64,000 nt of DNA from Fuscibacter oryzae (GTDB taxonomy: Bacteria > Pseudomonadota > Alphaproteobacteria > Rhodobacterales > Rhodobacteraceae). Below the pieces are notes generated by a model, which searched no databases, had not been told where the DNA came from, and saw nothing but the letters and a program-made list of their open reading frames with translations. Each line of letters opens with the position of its first letter. The stretch's first letter is position 1. Made by a program: the position numbers and the translations under genes. Shown here piece after piece: positions 63,392-64,000 of this stretch. The stretch spans positions 248,001-312,000 of the forward strand of contig NZ_JAESVP010000003.1 of the NCBI RefSeq assembly GCF_016765795.1. The letters are read 5' to 3'.

Positions 63392-64000
63392 GGGCTGACA
63401 GGCTGGCCGAACAGCGACAGCACCGGGCCGCCCGCTGCCACGGCGTCGCTCTGGTCATGGGTGACAAGGATGACCGGCAGGTTGCGGGTGGCGTCAAAGG
63501 TCGCTTGCCGGATCTGGGCGCGCAAATTTGCATCAAGCCGGGCGAAGGGTTCGTCAAGCAGCAAGGCTTGCGGCTCGGCTAGCAAGGCGCGCAGCAGGGC
63601 GACCCGCGCCCTTTGCCCGCCCGAAAGGGTTGCAGGATCGCGGGCAGCAAAGCCTGACAACCCGGCCGCAGCCAGCCCCTGTTCAATCCGACTGCGGCGC
63701 TGCGCCTTTGAGCCACCGGGTGCCAGACCAAACTGCAAATTCTGCCCGACGGACAGATGCGGAAACAGCATGTCATCCTGAAACAACAGGCCGATCCGGC
63801 GGGCAGCCGTGGGCAGGCCGGTCACCTTCCGCCCGTTCAGCACGATGTGACCCGAGGCGCTGAACCCAGGTGGCAAGGCCCCGATCAGCGCCTGCAACAG
63901 CATCGACTTGCCTGCGCCCGAGGGGGCCATCAGCGTCAAAACCTCACCGGGGCGAATGGTCAGATTCAATTGCGCCAGTACATCTGTACCGCGACGTACG
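63388..64000 (-). CDS. ABC transporter ATPase, YnjD/ThiQ-like (partial)
   Basis: ATP-binding subunit whose start lies beyond the window edge. The visible 204 codons include Walker A APSGAGKSMLL, Q-loop FQDDMLFPHLS, signature LSGGQRARVALLRALL, Walker B ALLLDEPFARLD and the H-loop VTHDQSDAVA. The glycine of the classical P-loop start is replaced (MAPSGAGKS), which still keeps the GKS core. The type fits small importer ATPases for thiamine or sulfate-like substrates (YnjD). It is convergent with the sensor kinase, overlapping by four bases. Confidence 0.85.
   Translation of the reverse strand, partial: VRRGTDVLAQLNLTIRPGEVLTLMAPSGAGKSMLLQALIGALPPGFSASGHIVLNGRKVTGLPTAARRIGLLFQDDMLFPHLSVGQNLQFGLAPGGSKAQRRSRIEQGLAAAGLSGFAARDPATLSGGQRARVALLRALLAEPQALLLDEPFARLDANLRAQIRQATFDATRNLPVILVTHDQSDAVAAGGPVLSLFGQPVSP

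Overview
The window is a high-GC chromosomal segment of an alphaproteobacterium, most likely of the Rhodobacteraceae/Paracoccaceae group (Rhodobacter, Gemmobacter or Tabrizicola relatives). The evidence is the gene content and order (yfgM-like/bamB/der; pst operon with long-form PstC and PstA; a gene-transfer-agent type holin), an alphaproteobacterial SOS box of the form GTTC-N7-GTTC ahead of uvrA, and several families common in this order (DUF1223, DUF2147, DUF455, bactofilin paired with an M23 peptidase). Assignment to a genus is not possible from sequence reading alone.

Layout. 1-8.2 kb: LysM envelope protein, ArsR regulator divergent from an Atm1-type ABC exporter, an anchored protein of unknown role, then yfgM-like/bamB/der. 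8.2-11.6 kb: DUF1684 protein, an orphan Tae4-like peptidoglycan amidase, argC, and ccmE. 11.7-20.1 kb: an endolysin/holin pair of the kind that releases gene transfer agents, followed closely by phoR, a triple-heptamer Pho box and pstSCAB-phoU-phoB. 20.1-24.7 kb: a large inverted repeat between phoB and xerD, an exported protein, a 44-residue membrane protein, and divergent aroK-aroB. 24.7-39 kb: housekeeping and envelope genes (DUF2189, DoxX, bactofilin, M23 peptidase, DUF455, bcp, AsmA/YhdP-like, queA, two MFS carriers, DUF924, lpdA, rhodanese). 39-45 kb: SOS-controlled uvrA and the cytochrome c maturation cluster ccmABCDG. 45-53.2 kb: a 46-residue membrane protein, ChaC, acnA, DUF1223, an Lrp/LysE divergent pair, DUF2147 and hisA-hisF-hisE.

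From 53,462 to 61,025 lies a genomic island of about 7.5 kb. It is bounded by a perfect 16-bp direct repeat of the 3' end of tRNA-Asn(GTT), and its tyrosine integrase sits next to the tRNA. It carries a serine recombinase, a BRO-N protein, an RNase HI, two zinc-ribbon proteins, several very small genes and, as its likeliest defence cargo, an AT-richer gene joining an EVE/PUA-like domain to an HNH nuclease. No phage structural or replication genes are visible, so it resembles a satellite or a small defence island rather than a prophage. Beyond the tRNA are an MBL-fold hydrolase, an EnvZ-type sensor kinase and an ABC ATPase that runs off the window.

The points most worth a second look are the tRNA-Asn island with its predicted modification-dependent nuclease, the gene-transfer-agent lysis cassette lying against the phosphate-sensing operon, the Tae4-like amidase without secretion or immunity genes nearby, a family of hairpin-linked intergenic repeats, and several short genes that are easily missed.
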